From: Hyphomicrobiales bacterium
Lineage (GTDB): Bacteria > Pseudomonadota > Alphaproteobacteria > Rhizobiales > Rhizobiaceae
Assembly: GCA_900465685.1 (NCBI GenBank)
Contig: UEGR01000011.1
Span: forward strand, 248,001 to 312,000
Direction of reading: 5' to 3'
Length of the DNA: 64,000 bases
Below the pieces are notes generated by a model that saw only the letters and a program-made list of their open reading frames with translations, did no database searches and had not been told where the DNA came from. The first letter of the stretch is position 1. Each line of letters opens with the position of its first letter. The position numbers were made by a program, and so were the translations under genes. Below are positions 1 to 8,430 of this stretch, one piece after another.

Positions 1-1181
1 TCATCTATTCGATCAACCTGCATCGCGGCGAAACCACATCTGGCGCACGTTCGCTCGCATCGGAATTCACCGATGTCGCCAAGGTCGATGCTGGCACGGT
101 CAAGATCACGCTGAAGAGCGGTAATGCCGATCTGCCTTACATCCTGTCCGATTATCACTTCCTCGTCGTTCCGAAAGACTGGACCGATTTCAACAAGCCG
201 GTCGGCACCGGACCTTTCGTTTTCGAGCGTTTCCAGCCGGGCGTGCGTTCGCGTTTCACGCGCAATGAAAGCTACTGGAAGCCGAACACGGCATGGGTTG
301 ATGCGGTTGAAGTCATCGTTATCAACGACGTGTCTGCCCGTACCAACGCCATGATGTCCGGTCAGGTGCACGCCATCAACCAGCTGGATTTCAAGACCGT
401 CGATCTGTTGAAGCGCAATCCGAACCTCAACATTGTCCAGTCGTCTGGCGGCCAGCACTTCTCCTTCCTGATGGATTGCACGCAGGCACCGTTCACCGAC
501 AACAATGTCCGTCTTGCCGTCAAGCACGCCATCGACCGTGAACAGATGCTCAAGACCGCCTTGCGCGGCTATGGGCGTCTCGGCAACGACAACCCGATCC
601 CGAGCACCGACCCGTTCTTCGACGCCGCACTGCCGCAGCGCGCCTATGACCCGGAAAAGGCCAAGTTCTATCTGAAACAGGCCGGCATGGATTCGCTGAA
701 AATCCAGCTGTCCGCTTCCGATGCGGCCTTCACGGGCGCTGTCGATGCCGCAGCGATCTTCCGCACCGCCGCCGCCAAGTCGGGCATCGAGATCGATATC
801 AAGCGTGAACCGGCTGACGGATATTGGGACAATGTCTGGATGAAAGCGCCGTTCTGCATGTCTTATCGTGGTGGTCGCCCGACCGCCGATCAGGCCCTGT
901 CGGTCGCTTATGCATCCAACGCATCGCAAAACGATACGCATTGGAAGAGCGCTGATTTCGACGCCAAGCTGCTCGAAGCCCGCGCGATGCTCGATCAGGC
1001 CAAGCGCAAGGAAATCTACGCCGAATTGCAGGCCATGATCAGCAATGATGGCGGCGCGCTTATTCCGATGTTCGGCGACTATCTCGACGCCACCTCCAAG
1101 AAGCTCAAGGGCGTAACCACGCATCCGATGTTCAATCTGATGGGTGCGCGCCTTGCCGAAAAAGTCTGGCTGGAAGCATAA
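1..1181 (+). CDS. ABC transporter periplasmic substrate-binding protein, family 5 (C-terminal part)
   Basis: The reading frame is open from base 3, so the start lies before the window; about 392 residues of a protein that is usually 500-540 long are visible. It is the C-terminal lobe of an extracellular solute-binding protein family 5 (dipeptide/oligopeptide/nickel type): typical pieces are GTGPFVFERFQPG early on, the stretch TDNNVRLAVKHAIDREQ, and the final region in which the substrate cleft closes. It would capture a peptide-like ligand in the periplasm and deliver it to the permeases encoded immediately downstream. The stop codon directly abuts the ATG of the first permease, so the five genes 1-6621 look like one operon. 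Substrate specificity cannot be read from the sequence. Confidence 0.9.
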   Translation, partial: IYSINLHRGETTSGARSLASEFTDVAKVDAGTVKITLKSGNADLPYILSDYHFLVVPKDWTDFNKPVGTGPFVFERFQPGVRSRFTRNESYWKPNTAWVDAVEVIVINDVSARTNAMMSGQVHAINQLDFKTVDLLKRNPNLNIVQSSGGQHFSFLMDCTQAPFTDNNVRLAVKHAIDREQMLKTALRGYGRLGNDNPIPSTDPFFDAALPQRAYDPEKAKFYLKQAGMDSLKIQLSASDAAFTGAVDAAAIFRTAAAKSGIEIDIKREPADGYWDNVWMKAPFCMSYRGGRPTADQALSVAYASNASQNDTHWKSADFDAKLLEARAMLDQAKRKEIYAELQAMISNDGGALIPMFGDYLDATSKKLKGVTTHPMFNLMGARLAEKVWLEA

Positions 1182-2129
1182 ATGTTCGTTCTAATCATCA
1201 AGCGTGTGGGGCTCGGGCTCCTCACGCTGTTCCTCGTGTCGGCGTTGATTTTCGCCGGCACGCAGATCTTGCCGGGTGACGTGGCGTCCGCCATTCTCGG
1301 TCAGAATGCCACGCCGGAAGCGCTTGCGACGCTGCGCGAAAGCCTCGGTCTCAACCAACCGGTCCTCGCACGCTATTTCGCGTGGCTGGCTGGTTTCGTG
1401 ACTGGCGATCTCGGCACCTCGCTTGCCAATCAGCAACCGGTAGCCGATCTCCTGTGGCCGCGTTTCTGGAATACGATGGCGCTTGCAGCCTTTGCAGCAG
1501 TTATCAGCGTCCCGATCGCCATTCTCTTTGGCCTCATTACCGCGGTTAAGCGCGGCGGCATCTTCGACCGCGTTGTGAATATCGTGGCGCTCGCCTTCGT
1601 TTCGCTGCCAGAATATTTCCTCGGCCTTTTGCTGATCCTGTTCCTGTCGATCCGCTTCAACCTGCTGCCGAGCCTTGCCGATACCTATGAAGGCATGACG
1701 TTCCTTGAATGGATTCAGGCCACGGCCCTGCCCGCACTGACGCTGGTTCTGGTGACCGTTGCGCAGATGATGCGCATGACGCGCACCGCCGTTTTGTCGG
1801 TTATGGATCAGGCCTATGTTGAAACCGCCTATCTGAAAGGTCTGCGCACCAAGCGCGTTGTGACCAAGCACGCTTTGCCCAATGCGGCAGCGCCAATCGT
1901 CAATGTGGTGGCGTTCAACATCGCTTACCTCATCACCGGCGTGGTGCTGGTCGAAGCGGTCTTCAACTATAACGGCCTTGGCCGCTTCATGGTTGACGCC
2001 GTTTCCAAGCGTGACCTTCCGCTCGTGCAGGCTGCGGCCCTCGTCTTCGGTGCGGCCTATGTCATTCTCAATATCATCGCCGATGTCGCTGCCATCGCGC
2101 TCAATCCGCGCCTGAGGCACCCACGGTGA
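1182..2129 (+). CDS. ABC transporter permease, DppB/OppB type
   Basis: A 315-residue inner-membrane permease with six predicted membrane segments. The first helix (about residues 9-29) is followed by a periplasmic stretch (GQNATPEALATLRESLGLNQP) characteristic of the first permease of peptide transporters. The cytoplasmic EAA loop lies in the segment AYVETAYLKGLRTKRVVTKH, where the ATPase docks. It starts without any gap after the binding-protein stop and overlaps the next permease by 4 bp (GTGA), showing translational coupling. Together with the next gene it forms the membrane channel of a family 5 peptide/nickel/glutathione-like importer. Confidence 0.93.
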   Translation: MFVLIIKRVGLGLLTLFLVSALIFAGTQILPGDVASAILGQNATPEALATLRESLGLNQPVLARYFAWLAGFVTGDLGTSLANQQPVADLLWPRFWNTMALAAFAAVISVPIAILFGLITAVKRGGIFDRVVNIVALAFVSLPEYFLGLLLILFLSIRFNLLPSLADTYEGMTFLEWIQATALPALTLVLVTVAQMMRMTRTAVLSVMDQAYVETAYLKGLRTKRVVTKHALPNAAAPIVNVVAFNIAYLITGVVLVEAVFNYNGLGRFMVDAVSKRDLPLVQAAALVFGAAYVILNIIADVAAIALNPRLRHPR

Positions 2130-2953
2130 AGACAATGAAGAAATCTATTCCCCTGACGGCGTGGGTCGGTCTCGCCATCGTCACCCTATGCCTCCTGATG
2201 TTCCTGTTTGGCCCCATGATCGCGCCTTATGGTCAGGAAGATATTGTCGGCGCGCCATTTGATCCGCCATCGGCCCAGTTCTGGTTCGGTCTCGACCAGA
2301 ATGGCCGTGACATGCTCTCGCGCCTGCTCTTTGGTGCGCAAATGTCGATTGGTGTTTCACTGGCTGCATCGCTGTTGTCGTTCAGCGTCGGTGTGCCTCT
2401 CGGTTTCCTTGCCGCCATTTTCGGCGGCTGGGTCGATACGATCCTGTCGCGTATCGTCGATACCGTCATGTGCATTCCGGTGCTCATCTCGGCGCTCGTC
2501 ATCCTTCAGGCGCTCGGCTCTTCTCTCCCGGTGCTGATCATCACCATCGCATTGCTCGATTCCACCCGCGTGTTCCGTCTGGCGCGTATTGTGGCGCAGG
2601 GCGTCAATGTGCTGGAATATGCCGAAACCGCCCGTTTGCGTGGCGAAGGTCTCGGCTGGCTGATCTGGCGTGAAATCCTGCCGAATACGCTGCCGCCGCT
2701 GATCGCGGAATTCGGCCTGCGTTTCTGCTTCACCTTCCTGTTCGTAGCCGGTCTGTCATTCCTTGGTCTCGGCATCCAGCCACCGTTTGCGGACTGGGGC
2801 GGCATGGTGAAGGACAACCAGCAGGCCATTCTCTACGGCCTCTACGCACCGCTCTTCCCGGCGGCTGCCATCGCCATTCTCACCGTTGGCGTCAACCTCG
2901 TCGTGGACTGGCTTCTGGCCGGACGCACGACCACGCAGGGAGCTGATCGATGA
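2126..2953 (+). CDS. ABC transporter permease, DppC/OppC type
   Basis: A 275-residue second permease of the same importer. It begins with a GTG that overlaps the preceding stop; an in-frame ATG nine bases later is a possible alternative. The early motif FGLDQNGRDMLSRLLFGAQMS and the EAA loop segment (EYAETARLRGEGLGWLIWREILPN) are hallmarks of DppC/OppC proteins, and six hydrophobic segments are visible. It overlaps the ATPase gene by 4 bp (ATGA). The two permeases are expected to pair as a heterodimer in the inner membrane. Confidence 0.93.
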   Translation: MKTMKKSIPLTAWVGLAIVTLCLLMFLFGPMIAPYGQEDIVGAPFDPPSAQFWFGLDQNGRDMLSRLLFGAQMSIGVSLAASLLSFSVGVPLGFLAAIFGGWVDTILSRIVDTVMCIPVLISALVILQALGSSLPVLIITIALLDSTRVFRLARIVAQGVNVLEYAETARLRGEGLGWLIWREILPNTLPPLIAEFGLRFCFTFLFVAGLSFLGLGIQPPFADWGGMVKDNQQAILYGLYAPLFPAAAIAILTVGVNLVVDWLLAGRTTTQGADR

Positions 2954-4557
2954 GCAAGGATATCGTTCTTTCAATCTCCGACCTCGTCGTCAAAGCACCC
3001 AATGGCGCAACGCTTGTCGATCATGTCGATGTGACGCTGAAGCGTGGTGAAGTGCTGGGCCTCATCGGAGAGTCCGGTGCTGGCAAATCCACCATTGGTC
3101 TGGCCGCAATGGGCTATGGCCGCGGCGGTTGTAGAATCGCGGAAGGCACCGTTGTCGTTGACGATATTTCGTTGATGGACGGCACCCGCGAGACCCGTGA
3201 AAAGGCGCGTGGCGCACGCATCGCCTATGTGGCGCAAAGTGCTGCGGCGTCGTTTAACCCGGCGCATCGCATCGGCGACCAGATTATGGAAGGCCCGCTT
3301 TATCATGGCCTGATGACCAAAGCGGAAGCAAAGGCATGGATGCTGGAACTGCTGCACGCGCTACAGCTTCCAGACCCGGACAATTTTGGCGACCGCTATC
3401 CGCATCAGGTTTCCGGTGGTCAGTTGCAGCGTGCCATGGTCGCCATGGCCATGTCCTGCCGCCCGGATATTCTGGTGCTGGACGAGCCGACCACCGCACT
3501 TGATGTGACGACCCAGATCGAGGTGCTGGCACTCTTGCGCAGCCTTATCCAGCGTTATAACACCGCTGCTCTTTACATCACGCATGACCTCGCCGTGGTG
3601 GCGCAAATCGCCGACCGCATCATGGTTCTTCGTCATGGCAAGATGGTCGAGCTTGGCTCTGCAGAAGAAATTCTCGAAGCACCCAAGCAGGACTATACCC
3701 AACGTCTGGTATCCGAACGTGAAGCCAGCATTTCGGGCGAACAGGCCGAACACAAGACCGGCGAAATCCTGCTCGAAGTGAAGAGCGCAACCGCCTATTA
3801 CGGCAAGAAACTCGTTCTGACCGATGTGGGTTGCTATATCCGTCGCGGTGAAACGCTTGCAGTTGTGGGCGAGTCCGGTTCCGGCAAATCGACGCTTGCG
3901 CGCATCATTGCAGGCCTGCCGCCGCACTCAAGCGGCATCATCACGCTTGCCGGGCATCGGCTGGAAGCGAACTACAAAAAGCGTAGCCGTGAAGAACTGC
4001 GCCGCATTCAGCTCGTTTACCAGCTACCCGACGTGGCGTTGAACCCGCGCCAGACCGTTGGTGAAATCATCGGTCGTCCGATGAAGTTCTATTTCGGCAT
4101 GAATGAGGACCAGCGCGAGATTGAGGTCAAGCGCCTGCTTGAACTCATCGGCCTGCCTGCCGATTTCGCAAGCCGCCTGCCGGGCGCGCTTTCGGGCGGA
4201 CAGAAACAGCGTGTGTGTATCGCCCGTGCGCTGGCCGCCAAGCCTGATCTCATCATCTGCGATGAAGTCACCTCGGCGCTCGACCCGCTTGTCGCGGAGG
4301 AAATTCTCAGACTTCTGCGCAAGTTGCAGGACGAATTGCACGTGTCATATCTCTTCATCACCCACGACCTTGGCGTCGTCCGTCGGCTCGCCGACCGCAC
4401 CATGGTGATGCAGAAGGGCAAGGTGGTCGAAACCGGCACCACGAAGGCAATCTTCGAACCGCCTTACGAGCCCTATACGGAGCAGCTCATCACATCCGTT
4501 CCGGAGCTGCGCCGCGACTGGCTGGACGATATCCTCAAGGCACGTGCCGCCGGTTGA
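2950..4557 (+). CDS. Fused double ATP-binding protein of peptide-type ABC importer (DppD-DppF fusion)
   Basis: A 535-residue protein carrying two complete ABC ATPase domains in one chain. The first has Walker A GESGAGKST (residues 40-48), signature VSGGQ and Walker B ILVLDEPT. The second has Walker A GESGSGKST near residues 306-314, signature LSGGQKQR and a Walker B of the form LIICDEVT. In many bacteria these are separate DppD and DppF subunits; the fused form is common in Hyphomicrobiales. It energises import through the two upstream permeases. The ATG overlaps the preceding stop codon by 4 bp. Confidence 0.94.
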   Translation: MSKDIVLSISDLVVKAPNGATLVDHVDVTLKRGEVLGLIGESGAGKSTIGLAAMGYGRGGCRIAEGTVVVDDISLMDGTRETREKARGARIAYVAQSAAASFNPAHRIGDQIMEGPLYHGLMTKAEAKAWMLELLHALQLPDPDNFGDRYPHQVSGGQLQRAMVAMAMSCRPDILVLDEPTTALDVTTQIEVLALLRSLIQRYNTAALYITHDLAVVAQIADRIMVLRHGKMVELGSAEEILEAPKQDYTQRLVSEREASISGEQAEHKTGEILLEVKSATAYYGKKLVLTDVGCYIRRGETLAVVGESGSGKSTLARIIAGLPPHSSGIITLAGHRLEANYKKRSREELRRIQLVYQLPDVALNPRQTVGEIIGRPMKFYFGMNEDQREIEVKRLLELIGLPADFASRLPGALSGGQKQRVCIARALAAKPDLIICDEVTSALDPLVAEEILRLLRKLQDELHVSYLFITHDLGVVRRLADRTMVMQKGKVVETGTTKAIFEPPYEPYTEQLITSVPELRRDWLDDILKARAAG

Positions 4558-4614
4558 ACTACCGATGCGGCGCTAATGCCGCACCGGCTTCTCTTATTGA
4601 AATTGGAACCGATC

Positions 4615-6621
4615 ATGACTGTAAACGTCACCGAGCATCTGTGGATCACTCTCAAGGATGGCACCCGTCTTGGCGCGCGCCTGTGGCTGCCTGAAGGCGC
4701 CGAGGAAAATCCCGTTCCTGCCGTGCTCGAATATATTCCGTACCGCAAGCGCGACGGCACGCGTGGCCGCGATGAACCAATGCACGGCTACTTCGCCCAG
4801 AACGGCTATGCCGCGATCCGCGTTGACATGCGCGGCACGGGCGAATCCGATGGCCATATGGCCGATGAATATATCCAGCAGGAACAGGATGACGCACTCG
4901 AAGTCATCGCCTGGATTGCTGAGCAGCCATGGTGCAGCGGCAATGTCGGCATGATGGGCAAGAGCTGGGGCGGCTTCAACGGTCTCCAGGTTGCAGCCTG
5001 CCGTCCGCCCGCATTGAAGGCGATCATCACCGCCTATTCGACCGACGACCGTTTCCGCGACGACATCCACTACATGGGCGGCCTGCTGCTCAATGATAAT
5101 CTGTGGTGGGGCACGATCATGCTCGCCTATCAGTCGCGTCCGCTCGATCCGGCGATTGTGGGCGCTGGCTGGCGCGATGCATGGATTGAACGTCTGGAGC
5201 GTCTGCCATTCTTCCCTGCGCTCTGGCTTGAACACCAGCATTACGACGAATATTGGAAGCATGGCTCGGTCTGCGAAGACTGGTCTGCAATCCAGTGCCC
5301 GGTTCTCGCCATCGGCGCATGGGCCGACAGCTACACCAATGCCGTTCCGCGCCTGCTTGAAAACCTTCAGGTTCCTGCGCGTGGTATTATCGGCCCATGG
5401 GGCCATGTCTATCCGCAGGACGGCCTGCCGGGCCCGGCAATCGGCTTCTTGCAGGAAGCTGTACGCTGGTGGGACCAGTGGCTCAAGGGCAAAGAGACCG
5501 GCATCATGGACGAGCCGAAGCTGCGCGCCTATGTCTGCGATACCATCGAGCCAACCGGCTCGCGTGACTTTACCAACGGTCGCTGGGTTGGCGAACAGAA
5601 CTGGCCGTCGACCGAAATCACGCCGAAGCCTTTCGCGCTTGGCGCTGACTTCACGCTGGGCAAGGCCGATGCTGCCAAGGGCATATTGTCCATCTCCTCG
5701 CCAAGCAGCCATGGCAAGGCCGGTGGCGAATGGATGGCGACAGGTTGCCCTGGCGAACACCCGACCGATCAGCGTCTTGACGATGGCGGCTCGCTCAACT
5801 TCGACACCGCTGTTCTGACCGAAGACCTGGAAATTCTGGGCGCACCGGTTGCGCGTCTGACATTCACCGTCAATCAGCCGGTTGCACAGGTTTCGCTGCG
5901 TCTGAGCGATGTTCTGCCCGATGGCCGTATCACCCGCATCAGCTATCAGGTCTTCAACCTCAACCACATCAACGGCCACGACAAGCCGGAAATGCTGGTG
6001 CCCGGCAAGACCTATGAAATCGCGATCAAGCTCAACGATAGCGGCTACAGCTTCAAGAAGGGCCATCACATCCGTCTTTCGGTTGCGACCGGCTACTGGC
6101 CGATGGTCTGGCCATCGCCAAAGCGCGTGACCTTGACGCTCGACACAGCCACGTCGGTTCTCGATCTGCCTGTGCGCCAGCCGTCTGCCGACGATGCAAA
6201 GGTTTCCTTCCAGAAGCCCGCGCATGGTCCTGCAACACCGATGACCCAGCTTGATCCGGGCAGCGTGCGCCGCTGGACCGAACAGGATCACGTTACCGGC
6301 GAAACGCTCTATGTGACGGAAGGCATTGGTGGTCTGTTCGGCGAAGGCATTTTGCGCTTTGACGATCTCGGCACGCAATTGAGCCACAGCCTCAAGCGTG
6401 AACTGCGCATCAATGACAATGACCCGCTATCGGCATCTTATGTGCTGACACAGGCCTATCAGATGGGTCGCGAAGGCTGGATGATCGATATCGAAAGCAC
6501 TACGAAAATGCATTCGGACGCCGCAAATTTCTATATTTCCGGCGTGCTGACGGCGAAGGAAAATGGTGCAGCGGTGACGACCCGTGAATGGAACCAGACC
6601 ATTCCGCGCGATCACCTCTAA
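4615..6621 (+). CDS. CocE/NonD family hydrolase (X-Pro dipeptidyl-peptidase-like)
   Basis: A 668-residue serine hydrolase counted from the ATG at 4615; an in-frame ATG at 4576 would add 13 residues that do not look like family sequence. The N-terminal alpha/beta-hydrolase domain holds the nucleophile in GKSWGG (Ser117), with likely acid Asp238 in GAWADSY and base His264 in GPWGHVY. The C-terminal third is the jelly-roll domain typical of X-Pro dipeptidyl peptidases and cocaine esterase. Lying last in a peptide-type uptake operon, it probably cleaves an imported peptide, amide or ester in the cytoplasm: no signal peptide is visible. The natural substrate is unknown. The gene is followed by a strong hairpin at 6634. 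Confidence 0.88.
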   Translation: MTVNVTEHLWITLKDGTRLGARLWLPEGAEENPVPAVLEYIPYRKRDGTRGRDEPMHGYFAQNGYAAIRVDMRGTGESDGHMADEYIQQEQDDALEVIAWIAEQPWCSGNVGMMGKSWGGFNGLQVAACRPPALKAIITAYSTDDRFRDDIHYMGGLLLNDNLWWGTIMLAYQSRPLDPAIVGAGWRDAWIERLERLPFFPALWLEHQHYDEYWKHGSVCEDWSAIQCPVLAIGAWADSYTNAVPRLLENLQVPARGIIGPWGHVYPQDGLPGPAIGFLQEAVRWWDQWLKGKETGIMDEPKLRAYVCDTIEPTGSRDFTNGRWVGEQNWPSTEITPKPFALGADFTLGKADAAKGILSISSPSSHGKAGGEWMATGCPGEHPTDQRLDDGGSLNFDTAVLTEDLEILGAPVARLTFTVNQPVAQVSLRLSDVLPDGRITRISYQVFNLNHINGHDKPEMLVPGKTYEIAIKLNDSGYSFKKGHHIRLSVATGYWPMVWPSPKRVTLTLDTATSVLDLPVRQPSADDAKVSFQKPAHGPATPMTQLDPGSVRRWTEQDHVTGETLYVTEGIGGLFGEGILRFDDLGTQLSHSLKRELRINDNDPLSASYVLTQAYQMGREGWMIDIESTTKMHSDAANFYISGVLTAKENGAAVTTREWNQTIPRDHL

Positions 6622-6633
6622 TAGCCGCGAAAA

Positions 6634-6661
6634 GCGTCAATCCAATTCGTTGGATTGACGC
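6634..6661. terminator. Perfect 12-bp stem-loop, probable bidirectional terminator
   Basis: GCGTCAATCCAA and its exact complement flank a TTCG tetraloop. It sits between the ends of the convergent hydrolase and DUF4287 genes. On the minus strand the stem is followed by TTTT, on the plus strand there is no T run, so termination is better supported for the minus-strand gene. Confidence 0.65.
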
Positions 6662-6706
6662 CATCTACACGAATGCAAAATATGCTGAACCAAGGTTAGC
6701 GAGCAA

Positions 6707-6910
6707 TCACTCGCGCAGTGTATCCGCGACAAGGGCATTGGCATGACCATGGCCCATGCCATGTTCCTGCTTGAGCCATGCGACCAGCTCCATGTGCTTC
6801 TTACCGCTTTGGCCGCGGATCAGCTCTTTCCATTCAGCGATCGGACGCCCATATTTAGCTTCTATAGACGGAAAATAGGACGCGGGGCCCTTTACAGTAT
6901 TCGTCGCCAT
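6707..6910 (-). CDS. DUF4287 domain-containing small protein
   Basis: A 67-residue basic protein matching the DUF4287 family over nearly its whole length: a short N-terminus, then SIEAKYGRPIAEWKELI, a KKHMELVAWLK segment and a final GHANALV motif. Proteins of this family are small, cytoplasmic and found alone or fused to other domains; their function is not known. It stands alone between a convergent hydrolase gene and the end of the TonB operon. The hairpin at 6634-6661 lies just downstream. Reading is confident, function is not assigned. Confidence 0.8.
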   Translation of the reverse strand: MATNTVKGPASYFPSIEAKYGRPIAEWKELIRGQSGKKHMELVAWLKQEHGMGHGHANALVADTLRE

Positions 6911-7009
6911 TGCTCCTCCCGGGCATCAGGTTCCTCACGCGACAAGTGATAGCACGACCAGACGCGCTGTCACTATCCGCCTTTTCGGCCACGAATTGTC
7001 CGGCAACTA

Positions 7010-7867
7010 TCAGCGTCGCGAAAACTTTACCGGAGCAGTAACCGTCCTGTTGACGTCAGGCGGTGGTGCGGGAACCGGCGAAGCGCGCTGCACCAGCGAC
7101 AGGACTTCATCGTCGAGTTCCGGGAAACCCGACGAACGTGCCAGAGAAGCTGATAATACCTTGCCTGTTTCATCGATGCGAAAGCGAACATAGACGACAC
7201 CCTCCTCGTGCCGAGACTTCGCGCCCGCCGGGTAACGCTTACGCCGCTCCAGATGCGCCATCAGCCGTGACTGCCAGCGGGCCGGACTGACTGAAGAGGC
7301 AAACATGCCGGATGCCGACTGGCGGGCCGCATTGCGATTGGATTGTGTTACCTGCGCCTGCGCCTGATTGGCCTGCCGCGATGCGGCCTGCTCTTGTTGG
7401 CGCTGTTTCACTGGTTTTTTCTTCGGCTTTTCTTTCCGGACGGTCTGCTTTTCCGGCTCTTGCGGCTTGCGCCTTGTGAGCGTCAGCGGAACCTCGACCT
7501 TGTCGAGCTGAACCAGCTCTTCCGCCGGTTCGTCTTCAACCGGCTCAGGCTCCTGCTCCACTATTTCCTCGGGCTGTTCCGGCTCTTCAATCGGCTCCTC
7601 CAGCTTCTTCGCAGGCGTGCTTGCATCGGCGGTTTCCTGATCGGGAGAGATTTCGTTTTCTTCCGTCATCTGGGCTTCCGGCGTTTCCGCAAGCTCGATC
7701 ATGATCGCGGCAGGCGGTGTGTTATCGGCAGCCGCCATTGCAGGCTCACGCAGGAGCCAAAGCGCCCCCCCAACATGAACGGACAGAACCACAAGCCCTG
7801 CCGCAGCCCACAGGACAAACTCCACAAAACTGGTCTCGAGCTCCCAATTGTCGTCCATATGGTTCAT
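7010..7867 (-). CDS. tonB: TonB family energy-transducing protein
   Basis: From the ATG at 7867 this is a 285-residue TonB; an in-frame TTG at 7933 would add 22 residues and overlap the DUF454 gene, and neither start has a clear ribosome site. One N-terminal membrane anchor (FVLWAAAGLVVLSVHVGGAL) is followed by a long Glu/Pro then Lys/Pro-rich spacer that spans the periplasm. The C-terminal TonB domain begins near RYPAGAKSRHEEGVVYVRF and ends with the signature-like segment SFPELDDEV(A/L)-type SSGFPELDDEVL. It would transmit proton-motive force from an ExbB-ExbD motor (not encoded here) to the receptor at 8431-12027, its operon mate. Confidence 0.9.
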   Translation of the reverse strand: MNHMDDNWELETSFVEFVLWAAAGLVVLSVHVGGALWLLREPAMAAADNTPPAAIMIELAETPEAQMTEENEISPDQETADASTPAKKLEEPIEEPEQPEEIVEQEPEPVEDEPAEELVQLDKVEVPLTLTRRKPQEPEKQTVRKEKPKKKPVKQRQQEQAASRQANQAQAQVTQSNRNAARQSASGMFASSVSPARWQSRLMAHLERRKRYPAGAKSRHEEGVVYVRFRIDETGKVLSASLARSSGFPELDDEVLSLVQRASPVPAPPPDVNRTVTAPVKFSRR

Positions 7868-7895
7868 GTCACGCTGGCCTGCATCCCGTGACACA

Positions 7896-8345
7896 TCAGG
7901 CGCACGGCCCTGCCCGTCGCTGCGGCCCGACAAAGAGCAGCAGTCCTGTAAAAAGCAACGCGTTGATCGTCATTTCAAAATGCCAGAAGGGGCGTGGACC
8001 GAGCGCCAGTGTGACCACACAAAGCATGGCTACCAAGGCGAAAATCGCCAACCGGAAAAAACGAGGAAACGCGCCGAGCCGCCGCCAGAGCGAAAGCGTA
8101 TGGCGCGCAACGCCGTTCGTCTCGAACCAGTGCAAGGCGCGCGATGACAGCTGGATAAGGCAGAGAAGCGCACAGAAGGCAAACAAGGTCGACGGCATCA
8201 GCGGCACTTGCAGCCCAACCAAAGAAGCAGCGCCAAGCATGAAGCCAAGTGAGAGATAGCCAGCGCGCTGCCTTTCATCAGGATAGCGGATTGTTTCACT
8301 GGAAGGGACATCGACATTGCTGGTTGATAGTTCAATGGCATTCAT
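7896..8345 (-). CDS. DUF454 (YbaN-like) inner-membrane protein
   Basis: A 149-residue membrane protein from the ATG at 8345, which has a good ribosome site (GGAGA, 6 bases before). Longer readings up to 8429 lack family support. It shows the YbaN/DUF454 pattern: a first pair of hydrophobic helices around GFMLGAASLVGLQVPLMPST and FAFCALLCLIQLSSRALHWF, a polar loop, then two more helices ending near the C-terminus. The biochemical role of the family is unknown, but it recurs beside heme and iron uptake genes; here it lies between the receptor and TonB in the same operon. Confidence 0.72.
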   Translation of the reverse strand: MNAIELSTSNVDVPSSETIRYPDERQRAGYLSLGFMLGAASLVGLQVPLMPSTLFAFCALLCLIQLSSRALHWFETNGVARHTLSLWRRLGAFPRFFRLAIFALVAMLCVVTLALGPRPFWHFEMTINALLFTGLLLFVGPQRRAGPCA

Positions 8346-8430
8346 TGGAACATCTCCTTCACAAGAGCATGTGATACGAAGGAACGGCTCATCCATCTGG
8401 ACGATGGTGCGAACCGTTCCTACCCTCAAC

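Noticed and set aside
4594-6387. 597-codon open frame opposite the CocE-like hydrolase
   Set aside because: Antisense shadow of a high-GC gene with clear catalytic motifs on the plus strand.
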